Origin: Litoreibacter ponti
Lineage (GTDB): Bacteria > Pseudomonadota > Alphaproteobacteria > Rhodobacterales > Rhodobacteraceae
Assembly (NCBI RefSeq): GCF_003054285.1
Contig: NZ_QBKS01000001.1
Coordinates: 186,001 to 250,000, forward strand
Direction: 5' to 3'
DNA: 64,000 nt
Of this stretch, positions 7,808 through 15,108 are shown piece after piece. Under the pieces are notes generated by a model. That model worked only from the letters and a program-made list of their open reading frames with translations, did not search any database and was not told the origin of the DNA. Each line of letters starts with the position of its first letter. Position 1 is the first letter of the stretch. A program made the translations under genes and the position numbers.

Positions 7808-8780
7808 CCCCATAGTCTCGGTCGCGCCGATGATGGATTGGACGGACCGGCATTGCCGGGTGTTCCACCGCCTGATCTCGACCCGCGCGCTGCTCTACAC
7901 GGAGATGGTGACCGCGCCCGCATTGGTGCGCGGCGGGGCGCATCATTTGCTGGACTTCTCCCCCGAAGAGCACCCTGTGGCGGTCCAGCTTGGCGGCTCG
8001 GACCCGGCCGAACTGGCCGCGGCCGCCACTTTGTGCGCCGAGCGCGGCTATGACGAGATCAACCTCAACGTCGGCTGCCCGTCGGACCGGGTGCAGTCGG
8101 GGTGTTTCGGCGCCGTCCTGATGGAGCGCCCCGGCCTTGTGGCCGATTGCGTCGCCGCGATGATCAGGGCGCAACCCGTTGAAGTCACCGTGAAATGCCG
8201 CATCGGGGTCGATGACCAGGACCCCGCGACGGTGCTGCCCGATTTCCTGACCCGGATCCGCGACGCGGGCGTCTCTCGGATCGCCATCCACGCCCGCAAA
8301 GCGTGGCTGCAGGGGCTCAGCCCGAAGGAAAACCGCGATATTCCGCCGCTGGATTACGATCTGGTGCACGCGATGAAAGAGCGGTTTCCCGAGCTGCATA
8401 TCTCACTCAACGGCGGGCTCGAGACATTGGAGGCGGGCTTGCCGCATCTCGAAACGCTCGACGGGCTGATGTATGGCCGCGCCGCCTATCACCAGCCCTG
8501 GGACATCCTGAGCGAGGTCGACGCGCGCGTGTTCGGCTGCGCGCCACAGCCCCGCAGCCGCGCCGATGTGGTCCACGCGATGCTGCCCTATATCGAGGCG
8601 CATCTGAGCGAGGGCGGCAAACTTGGCCAGGTCACGCGCCACATGCTGGGGCTTTTTGCGGGCCAGCCCGGTGCGCGAGGCTGGCGGCGCATCCTGTCGG
8701 AAGGCGCACATAAGCCCGGCGCAGGCCCGGGCCTGCTTTTGGACGCGCTCAGCGCCGTCGCGATGGCGCAGGCCGCATGA
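7785..8780 (+). CDS. dusA: tRNA-dihydrouridine(20/20a) synthase DusA
   Basis: A 331-residue FMN enzyme that reduces uridine to dihydrouridine in the tRNA D-loop. The N-terminal TIM barrel shows SVAPMMDWTDRH, the conserved cysteine of NVGCPSDRVQ (C98) and the DusA-specific HARKAWLQGLSPKENR segment, which separates it from DusB and DusC. The C-terminal helical domain is complete and length is normal. Start is ambiguous between ATG 7785 and ATG 7794, both overlapping the preceding regulator. The next gene begins before the dusA stop (ATGA), so these two are likely co-transcribed. Confidence 0.92.
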   Translation: MGSMLNADPIVSVAPMMDWTDRHCRVFHRLISTRALLYTEMVTAPALVRGGAHHLLDFSPEEHPVAVQLGGSDPAELAAAATLCAERGYDEINLNVGCPSDRVQSGCFGAVLMERPGLVADCVAAMIRAQPVEVTVKCRIGVDDQDPATVLPDFLTRIRDAGVSRIAIHARKAWLQGLSPKENRDIPPLDYDLVHAMKERFPELHISLNGGLETLEAGLPHLETLDGLMYGRAAYHQPWDILSEVDARVFGCAPQPRSRADVVHAMLPYIEAHLSEGGKLGQVTRHMLGLFAGQPGARGWRRILSEGAHKPGAGPGLLLDALSAVAMAQAA

Positions 8781-9538
8781 GCGATCGCGGCTGGCGGCTG
8801 TTTTCCTTCGAGCAGGCCGTCGCCGACTGGGCCGCGCAGGCGCGCCGGATCGCCGTCCCGCTCACCCGCGACGAAACACTCCATCGCGATTGGCTGCGCT
8901 GTGGCGGGACATGGTTCGTGGGCGTCAACCTGCTACCGAATGACGAGACGGCCCAGTTGCAAGGCGGCCCGGCGCTGAGCGGCGCCGCGATTGACCATTT
9001 GCGGGACACGGGCTTAATGGCGCCGCTCGACCGCGCGCAGGTCTCCGTGATCTACCCCGGCTACCCGAAGAAGTCCTCCGCGGAAAGCGACGCCGCCTTC
9101 CGTTTCCGCCGCGACCGCGATGCCGCCCATGTCGACGGGCTGCTGCCCGAGGGGCCATTGAAGCGTCGCTACCTGCGCGAGCCGCACGCGTTCGTGCTGG
9201 GTCTGCCGCTCAATGACAGCACCGCCAGCCCGATGGTGATCTGGGAGGGCAGCCACGAGATCATGCGCGCGGCCTTCGCCGCGCGGCTTGACGGCATCGA
9301 CCCGCAGACATGGTCCGGCGAGGACCTCACGGACACCTATCACGCCGCGCGCAAGCGCTGTTTCGAGCGCTGTCAGCGGATCGAGATCCGCGCCCGCCCC
9401 GGCGAAGCCTACCTGATCCACAGGCTTGCCCTGCACGGTGTTGCGCCATGGCGCGAGGGCGAGACTGCCCCGCCCGAGGGTCGCATGATCGCCTATTTCC
9501 GCCCGGAATTACGCGACATCGCGCAGTGGCTCGCGTGA
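8777..9538 (+). CDS. Fe(II)/2-oxoglutarate oxygenase-like protein
   Basis: A 253-residue protein whose core resembles phytanoyl-CoA or prolyl hydroxylase folds. H118 and D120 (AHVDG) with H220 (LALHGV) would form the 2-His-1-carboxylate iron site, and R236 (GRMIAYFRP) would bind 2-oxoglutarate. A SPMVIWEGSHEIMR segment in between also recalls phytanoyl-dioxygenase relatives, where a conserved GSH sits near the cap. The substrate is unknown. It overlaps the dusA stop by four bases (ATGA), suggesting co-expression with a tRNA-modifying enzyme; an RNA-related role is speculative. A palindrome array follows the stop codon. Confidence 0.65.
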   Translation: MSDRGWRLFSFEQAVADWAAQARRIAVPLTRDETLHRDWLRCGGTWFVGVNLLPNDETAQLQGGPALSGAAIDHLRDTGLMAPLDRAQVSVIYPGYPKKSSAESDAAFRFRRDRDAAHVDGLLPEGPLKRRYLREPHAFVLGLPLNDSTASPMVIWEGSHEIMRAAFAARLDGIDPQTWSGEDLTDTYHAARKRCFERCQRIEIRARPGEAYLIHRLALHGVAPWREGETAPPEGRMIAYFRPELRDIAQWLA

Positions 9539-9540
9539 CG

Positions 9541-9591
9541 CGCCAAACTTTTTAGAAAAGTTTGCCCCAAAGTCTTCATAAGACTTTGGCG
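9541..9591. repeat. Tandem palindrome array B (two hairpins, AT-rich type)
   Basis: Between convergent genes: 9544-9564 has 9-bp arms (CAAACTTTT) around TAG; 9567-9589 has 10-bp arms (CCAAAGTCTT) around CAT. An outer inverted repeat, CGCCAAA at 9541-9547 and TTTGGCG at 9585-9591, brackets the pair, as in array C. No other sequence separates it from the flanking stop codons, so it is the likely shared terminator. Confidence 0.85.
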
Positions 9592-9595
9592 TGGC

Positions 9596-10690
9596 TCAAA
9601 GCTGGCTCTGGAAGAGCCAGATATTCAGCCCGCCATGGGGCACTTTCGGCCCTTGCATCAGTTTGAGACCCGTGGCTTTTGCCAGGGACGGCTCGGACGT
9701 GATGATCCCGACCTTCCAGCCGCCAAACCGCGCAGTCAGCGTCTTGCCAAGCGCACCGTACAGCGCAAACAGCTGCTTTTTCTGCCCCACACGTCCGCCA
9801 TAGGGCGGGTTGACGATCACAATGCCGGGCGGGCCATCCGGGGGGCTCGCGTCACTCACCGCGTGGTGGCTAAAGGCGCACAACTCCTCTACCCCGGCGC
9901 GCGCGGCATTAGCCGAGGCGGAGCGGATCGCGCCCGCGTCCCGGTCAGAACCGAAGGCTAGGGGCGGGCCAGTGACCGGGCCAAGTGATCTGCGCATCTC
10001 CGCGAAGGCCTCAGCATCAAACCCAACGAAGTGCTGGAACGCAAAATCCCGCGACCGTCCCGCCTGCGCGCCGCAGGCGATCTCGGCGGCCTCGATCAGA
10101 AACGTGCCGGAGCCGCACATCGGGTCCATGACCCGCTGCGTGCCATCAAAGCCCATCGCGCGCAGAAACAACGCAGCCATCGTCTCGCGTATCGGGGCCT
10201 TGCCCACTGCTTCCTTGTGGCCGCGCTTGTGCAAAAGTGCGCCTGAGGTATCGAGGCTCAGCGTCACGACATTGCGCTCGATGCGCACCAGCAGGCGCAG
10301 CTCGGCCTCGCTTTCCATGCGCAACCCTGCGCCGGCCATCGCTTTGCCGATCCGTTCTTTCGCGGCGCCTTCGTGATAAATTTTCGAGCGAGCGCAGGTG
10401 ACCTCGACACGCACGGCCACCCCGCGCGGAAGCACTGCATTCCAGTCAAACTCCGCCGCGCGCTGCGCCAGCACGTTGAGATGTGACGCCCGAAACGTCC
10501 CGATCCGCGCCAGAACCCGGCTCGCGCCGCGCAACTCCAGGTTCAGCCGCCACACGTCGGCCCACGTGCCCACCATCGTCACGCCGCCGGGGCCGTAGCG
10601 CGCATCCTTGTAGCCAAGGGCGCGGAACTCCGGCAGCAGCATCGGCTCCAGTCCCGGCGGGGCGGCGGCGAAAATCTCGAACTCTTCCAT
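9596..10690 (-). CDS. THUMP-domain class I rRNA methyltransferase (RlmL N-terminal-like)
   Basis: A 364-residue RNA N2-guanine methyltransferase. An N-terminal THUMP region (about 45-155) is followed by a UPF0020-type Rossmann domain with motif I MDPMCGSGTFLIEAA and the catalytic motif IVNPPYGGR. This matches the m2G-forming half of RlmL (23S rRNA G2445); the second, RlmK half found in Escherichia coli is absent, as usual in alphaproteobacteria. ATG at 10690 is the only sensible start. It is a single-gene unit converging on the 2OG-oxygenase gene through array B. Confidence 0.85.
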   Translation of the reverse strand: MEEFEIFAAAPPGLEPMLLPEFRALGYKDARYGPGGVTMVGTWADVWRLNLELRGASRVLARIGTFRASHLNVLAQRAAEFDWNAVLPRGVAVRVEVTCARSKIYHEGAAKERIGKAMAGAGLRMESEAELRLLVRIERNVVTLSLDTSGALLHKRGHKEAVGKAPIRETMAALFLRAMGFDGTQRVMDPMCGSGTFLIEAAEIACGAQAGRSRDFAFQHFVGFDAEAFAEMRRSLGPVTGPPLAFGSDRDAGAIRSASANAARAGVEELCAFSHHAVSDASPPDGPPGIVIVNPPYGGRVGQKKQLFALYGALGKTLTARFGGWKVGIITSEPSLAKATGLKLMQGPKVPHGGLNIWLFQSQL

Positions 10691-10726
10691 GGGGCCTGCA
10701 TAGGGCAGGCGGGCGCGGGACGCTAC

Positions 10727-12091
10727 TTACATCACCAGCTCATTGTCGCGCTCTTCCTCGCGGCTCTCATCGCGCGAGGCCAGGGCGATGCCGAAGGTCA
10801 GGATGCCCACGCGCCCCGCGGTCATCAGCACGATGATCACCACCTTGCCCAGGGGCGACAGCTCACCGGTAGCGCCCATGCTCAGACCCACCGTGCCCAT
10901 GGCGGAAAGCGCCTCGAACAAGAGCGCCGCGAAGTCCAGGGCAGGCTCGGTCAGCAGCAAACAAAACAGCGCCGCGACCATCAATCCAAGATAGAAGACC
11001 AGCGAGGCGGTGGCGGTCTGCAACTGTTCAAACCGGACACGGCGCTTGAAGAAGCGCACCTCGTCGCGGCCCTTCAGGGTCGAGCGCACCAGCCCGATCA
11101 GCACCGCAAACGAGGTCGTCTTCAATCCCCCGCCCGTGCCCGCGGGCGACGCCCCGATCACCATCAAAAACATCACCACCAGCAACACCGCCATGGACAG
11201 CTCGCTAATGGGATAGGTGTTGAACCCCACCGTCGTGGCCGCGGTCATCACCTGGAAGAAGGCGGTCATGATCCGCTCCTCGGCGGGCAGGGCGATGATG
11301 CCGGGATCGGTGACCATCACAACGGCGGTGCCGAGGATCAGGAACAGCATGGTCAGCCTAAAGATGACCTTCGAGGTGAAGCCCAGGTTGCGCTGTCGCC
11401 CCATCAGGGTGCGCCACAAATCGACGATGATCAAGAAGCCCATCGCCCCGAAGATGCTCAGGGCGGAGATGGTTGCATTGACGGTGAAGTCGCCGCGAAA
11501 GGCCTCAAGGCTGGACGAGAACAGGCTGAACCCCGCGGTGCAAAACGCTGATACCGCGTGGAAAATTGCCGCCCATAGCGGGTTGTCGACACCGGCCGCG
11601 GCGAATTTGGGATAGAGGATCGCCGCGCCGATGGCCTCGCAGATCAGGGTGAAGATGACCACGGAGCGCAGGAACAGCTTGGGCGAGATATCCTCCGGCA
11701 GGTTGAACGCTGCGCGGCACGTGCGCGCGCGCATTTTGCCGAGGTTATCCTGCAGCGCCAGCACTGCGAAGGAGCCGATGGTCATGTAGCCCAAGCCCCC
11801 GATCTGGATCAAAAGCAGCACCACAAGCTCCCCGAAGAAGGTAAAGCTCGTGCCGGGATCGACGGTGACCAGACCCGTCGTCGACACCGCAGAGGTGGCG
11901 ATGAACAGCGCGTCGAGCGCGGCGACCGGCGTGGCCTGCGCAAAGGGCAGCGACAGCAAGGCAAAGCCGATCAGCATGTAGGACAGGTAGCCGATCAGCA
12001 GCAATTTGGCGGGCTCGGTGTTGTCCGCGGCCAGCCGCAGTCGCACAAGCGCGCGCCAGACAGGATTATGGGTCGAAAGATCGGTTTTCAT
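10727..12091 (-). CDS. TrkH/KtrB-type potassium uptake channel subunit
   Basis: A 454-residue superfamily-of-K-transporters protein made of four M1-P-M2 repeats. Each pore loop keeps the selectivity-filter glycine: STTGLV, CTAGFS, TTVGFN and GTVGLS. Length and the absence of an extra N-terminal hairpin favour the KtrB-like subgroup over long TrkH. A cytosolic KtrA/TrkA RCK gating partner should exist but is not in this window. The C-terminus is an unusually charged tail (SRDESREEERDNE). It is followed at 37 bases by the RlmL-like gene on the same strand, with no obvious shared function. Confidence 0.88.
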   Translation of the reverse strand: MKTDLSTHNPVWRALVRLRLAADNTEPAKLLLIGYLSYMLIGFALLSLPFAQATPVAALDALFIATSAVSTTGLVTVDPGTSFTFFGELVVLLLIQIGGLGYMTIGSFAVLALQDNLGKMRARTCRAAFNLPEDISPKLFLRSVVIFTLICEAIGAAILYPKFAAAGVDNPLWAAIFHAVSAFCTAGFSLFSSSLEAFRGDFTVNATISALSIFGAMGFLIIVDLWRTLMGRQRNLGFTSKVIFRLTMLFLILGTAVVMVTDPGIIALPAEERIMTAFFQVMTAATTVGFNTYPISELSMAVLLVVMFLMVIGASPAGTGGGLKTTSFAVLIGLVRSTLKGRDEVRFFKRRVRFEQLQTATASLVFYLGLMVAALFCLLLTEPALDFAALLFEALSAMGTVGLSMGATGELSPLGKVVIIVLMTAGRVGILTFGIALASRDESREEERDNELVM

Positions 12092-12151
12092 GCGAGGGCC
12101 CGTGCAACTTCACGTCAACGCCCCAACCGGGATTAGGTTCCCGCGATCCGT

Positions 12152-12379
12152 TTAGCCCATCCGTGCCTTGCGCCCACCGCGCCGGACCTTCAGCCGGGCG
12201 GCGCGCGACGGCAGCTCCTCCAGCAGGGCCGCGCGGGCGTCATTGCTCATCCGCGACCATGCGCCGATTTCGTCGATGGTGCGCAGGCATCCGGTGCAGA
12301 TACGCTCTGCCGGGTGGACCACACATATCTTGACGCACGGGCTTTGCACCTCGTCGCGCTGCCAGATCTCACTGCTCAT
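12152..12379 (-). CDS. DUF1289 domain protein
   Basis: A 75-residue protein carrying the four cysteines typical of DUF1289: SPCVKICVVHP and ICTGCLRTIDEIGAW. The spacing suggests a small metal-binding site. The family is widespread in proteobacteria and has no established function. The ATG overlaps the ruvX stop (ATGA), so it is probably translated with ruvX. The C-terminus is basic (KVRRGGRKAR), which may indicate nucleic-acid contact; that is inference. Confidence 0.82.
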   Translation of the reverse strand: MSSEIWQRDEVQSPCVKICVVHPAERICTGCLRTIDEIGAWSRMSNDARAALLEELPSRAARLKVRRGGRKARMG

Positions 12380-12837
12380 GTTTCTGCCTTTATATGCCGG
12401 ATTCGGTCCAGCGCTCCCTGAAGGATAAACCCGGCTGCCACGTGGTCAATCACCTCCGCGCGACGCTTTCGTGACGTATCCGCCGCCAGCAACGCCCGCT
12501 CGGCCGCCACGGTGGACAAGCGCTCGTCCCAGAAGACGATCGGCAGCTCCGTCAGTCGCGCCAGATTGCGTGCAAAGGCTCGCGTCGATTGCACGCGCGG
12601 CCCCTCGGAGCCGTCCATGTTCAGCGGCAACCCCAGCACAAGCCCGCCGATGTCGCGCGCCGTGGTGATCTTCAAGAGCACCTCGGCGTCCACGGTGAAC
12701 TTGCGGCGCTTGATCGTCTCAAGCGGCGTTGCGACCGACAAGAAGACATCCGACACGGCCACGCCCAGCGTCACCGTGCCCAGATCCAGCCCGGCCAGCG
12801 CCCGCATCGGCGGCAGTGCGGCGGCAAAGCCCTCCAT
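12376..12837 (-). CDS. ruvX: Putative pre-16S rRNA nuclease / Holliday junction resolvase RuvX
   Basis: A 153-residue YqgF-family RNase H-fold nuclease. Acidic residues of the active site can be seen in LAGLDLGTVTLGV (D18), WDERLST and the C-terminal IDHVAA. The family processes the 5' end of 16S rRNA precursors and was named after Holliday junction resolvases. The long upstream open frame is not protein-like, and alphaproteobacterial homologues begin close to the conserved AAALPPM segment, so the start is set at ATG 12837. It is divergent from soxB, with 197 bases between. Confidence 0.88.
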   Translation of the reverse strand: MEGFAAALPPMRALAGLDLGTVTLGVAVSDVFLSVATPLETIKRRKFTVDAEVLLKITTARDIGGLVLGLPLNMDGSEGPRVQSTRAFARNLARLTELPIVFWDERLSTVAAERALLAADTSRKRRAEVIDHVAAGFILQGALDRIRHIKAET

Positions 12838-13034
12838 ATCGTCGTAAATCTCGCCCAAAATCCGCGCTCCTTCGATCCCCGCAATACGCAGCCTGTGGCG
12901 AAAGGTCCACCACCTTGCGCCCGCGCTTGCCTGCCATGTCGCAACTGGACAATGTTGTGCCGAATAGGGCCCCGCGCGCGGCCCCGATCTGTCGCAAAAG
13001 CAAACCGTTGATCTGTGCCCAAAGGCTGCCGCCC

Positions 13035-14279
13035 ATGAGACGCTATTCCGCTTTCGCCATCGCCCGAGAGGCCGCCCGCTACCACACAGGATGGGAGCGT
13101 GCATGGCGCTCGCCCACGCCCAAGAAGAAATACGACGCGATCATTATTGGGGCAGGGGGGCACGGGCTGGCGACGGCCTTCTACTTAGGCAAAAATCACG
13201 GCATCAAGAATGTGGCGATCATCGAGAAGGGCTGGCTCGGAGGCGGCAACACAGGGCGCAACACCACGATTATCCGCTCGAACTATCTGCAGGATCCGTC
13301 GGCGGCGATCTACGAGAAGTCCCGCTCGCTCTACGAGACCATGAGCCAGGACCTGAACTACAACGTCATGTTCAGCCCGCGCGGCGTGATCATGCTGGCC
13401 CAGACCCACCACGAGGTGCGCGGCTACCAGCGCACGGCCTACGCCAATGCGCTGCAGGGGGTGAAAACCGAGTGGATCGGCCCGGCTCGCGTCAAAGAGC
13501 TCTGCCCGATCATGAACATCGATGGCCCGCGCTACCCGGTGCTGGGCGGGCTCTGGCAGGCCCGCGGCGGCACCGCGCGCCATGATGCGGTGGCGTGGGG
13601 CTACGCCCGGGCGTGTTCCGACATGGGCATGGACATCATCCAGCAATGCGAGGTCACCGCCGTCCGCTCCGAAGGGGGCGCGGTCAAGGGCGTGACCACC
13701 ACCAAGGGCGAGATCGACTGCGACAAGCTCTGTATCGTCGTCGCGGGCAATTCCGGCCACGTGGCGGGGCTCGCGGGCTTCCGCCTTCCGATCGAGAGCG
13801 TGGCCCTGCAAGCGCTGGTGTCAGAGCCGATCAAGCCCTGCATGGACATCGTGGTGATGGCCAACACGGTGCACGGCTACCTGTCGCAATCCGACAAGGG
13901 CGAGATGGTGATCGGCGGCGGCACGGACAGCCATAACAACTACACGCAGCGCGGCAGCTTCCACCATATCGAGGAAACCGTGCGCGCGCTGAACGAAACC
14001 TTCCCGATCCTGTCGCGCCTGAAGATGCTGCGCCAATGGGGCGGCATCGTGGATGTCACGGGCGACCGCTCGCCCATCCTGTCCAAGACGCCGCTGGGCA
14101 ATTGCTTTATCAATTGCGGCTGGGGCACCGGCGGGTTCAAGGCGATCCCCGGCTCCGGCTGGGCCATGGCAGAGCTGGTCGCCAAGGGCCACTCACCGCT
14201 TACCGCCGAGTTCGGCCTCGACCGCTTCCGCGAGGGCCGCTTTATCGACGAAAGCGTCGCTGCCGGGGTGGCGCACTGA
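13035..14279 (+). CDS. soxB: Sarcosine oxidase subunit beta
   Basis: A 414-residue FAD/FMN-binding subunit of heterotetrameric sarcosine oxidase, which demethylates sarcosine to glycine and passes the one-carbon unit to tetrahydrofolate. The dinucleotide motif IIIGAGGHGLATA is at about 36-48; a conserved histidine in ARHDAVAWGY (about 183) lies where the covalent FMN histidine is expected. Homologues start with the same MRRYS segment, which fixes the start although a longer open frame exists upstream. A promoter probably lies in the 197-base gap to ruvX. A small membrane-protein gene follows before soxD. Confidence 0.94.
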   Translation: MRRYSAFAIAREAARYHTGWERAWRSPTPKKKYDAIIIGAGGHGLATAFYLGKNHGIKNVAIIEKGWLGGGNTGRNTTIIRSNYLQDPSAAIYEKSRSLYETMSQDLNYNVMFSPRGVIMLAQTHHEVRGYQRTAYANALQGVKTEWIGPARVKELCPIMNIDGPRYPVLGGLWQARGGTARHDAVAWGYARACSDMGMDIIQQCEVTAVRSEGGAVKGVTTTKGEIDCDKLCIVVAGNSGHVAGLAGFRLPIESVALQALVSEPIKPCMDIVVMANTVHGYLSQSDKGEMVIGGGTDSHNNYTQRGSFHHIEETVRALNETFPILSRLKMLRQWGGIVDVTGDRSPILSKTPLGNCFINCGWGTGGFKAIPGSGWAMAELVAKGHSPLTAEFGLDRFREGRFIDESVAAGVAH

Positions 14280-14426
14280 CATGGCGATTTCCTGCTCAGC
14301 ACAATTCGGCGCATCGCGCGCGGCCATTCCGGCCAGCCGCCGCCCAAATCGGCGCGCATCGTCCACGCCCGTTGAGCCATGGGCCCACCGCGCGATGATG
14401 GAGGCCTCACCAAAGGAGGTACTCCA

Positions 14427-14624
14427 ATGTCTGACTACACCACTCACAACGAAGGCGTCGGCACCACGGGACTCGTGGTGGCAGCCGTGCTCATCGGCCT
14501 CTTTGTCCTCGTTTTGGCCATGCTGGGCACCGGCACCGTCCCCGAAGACGGCGCAGCCCCAGCCCCTGCGGCGCTGGAAGAGACGGCCCCAACCGCACCT
14601 GCGGCGCCCGCCACAGACGGCTAA
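14427..14624 (+). CDS. Small single-span membrane protein within the sarcosine oxidase cluster
   Basis: A 65-residue protein preceded by a near-ideal Shine-Dalgarno (AAAGGAGGT, seven bases before the ATG). Residues 20-42 form one transmembrane segment (LVVAAVLIGLFVLVLAML), with a polar N-terminus (MSDYTTHNEGVG) and an Ala/Pro/Glu-rich tail of about 23 residues. I do not recognise the family. It lies between soxB and soxD and is followed by an intrinsic terminator, so it may be its own small transcript or mark a regulated break in the operon. Function unknown. Confidence 0.7.
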   Translation: MSDYTTHNEGVGTTGLVVAAVLIGLFVLVLAMLGTGTVPEDGAAPAPAALEETAPTAPAAPATDG

Positions 14625-14653
14625 AACTCACCGATATTCACAACCTCGCCAAG

Positions 14654-14685
14654 ACGGCGGGCGCTCCCTCGCGCCCGCCGTTTTC
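14654..14685 (+). terminator. Intrinsic terminator between the small membrane protein and soxD
   Basis: Eleven-base-pair GC-rich stem (ACGGCGGGCGC / GCGCCCGCCGT) with a six-base loop, followed by TTTTC. Strong stem, short T-run. It ends 20 bases before the soxD start, so soxD-A-G must either be read through or have their own promoter. Confidence 0.75.
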
Positions 14686-14705
14686 GTGCGTGAAAGGAGC
14701 GCATC

Positions 14706-15044
14706 ATGCTGGTCCTGACCTGCCCTTATTGCGGCGTCGCCGCCGAAGAGACCGAACTTCACGCAGGCGGCGAGGCGCATCTCAAGCGCGAAACAGTAGG
14801 CTCCGACGACGACGCCTTCGAGCAGTATCTTTTCACCCGCCGCAACCCCCGCGGCGTGCATTTCGAGCGCTGGCGCCACGCCAATGGCTGCGGCAAGTGG
14901 TTCCACGCCGCCCGCTGCACCACCACGCTCGAGGTCTTCGGCACCTACACCGCCCAGACCTCCACGCCCCCGCAAGCGATGCTCGACACGATCGCGGCCA
15001 AGCGCCCCGGATGGTCCTTTGACGACTGGCTGGGCACCTCATGA
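14706..15044 (+). CDS. soxD: Sarcosine oxidase subunit delta
   Basis: A 112-residue zinc-binding subunit of sarcosine oxidase. It has the family cysteine pair CPYC (C6, C9) and the second cluster NGCGKWFHAARC (C62, H67, C71) for one zinc ion. SoxD stabilises the tetramer and has no known catalysis. AAAGGAG precedes the ATG. A relative of the GTATTT motif, in the opposite orientation, lies between its stop and soxA. Confidence 0.93.
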   Translation: MLVLTCPYCGVAAEETELHAGGEAHLKRETVGSDDDAFEQYLFTRRNPRGVHFERWRHANGCGKWFHAARCTTTLEVFGTYTAQTSTPPQAMLDTIAAKRPGWSFDDWLGTS

Positions 15045-15108
15045 TTTCTTTGTTCCCAAAATACGGCCCCCGGAGGGTCGCTCTCCCCGCATCCAAGGGT
15101 CTGTTACG

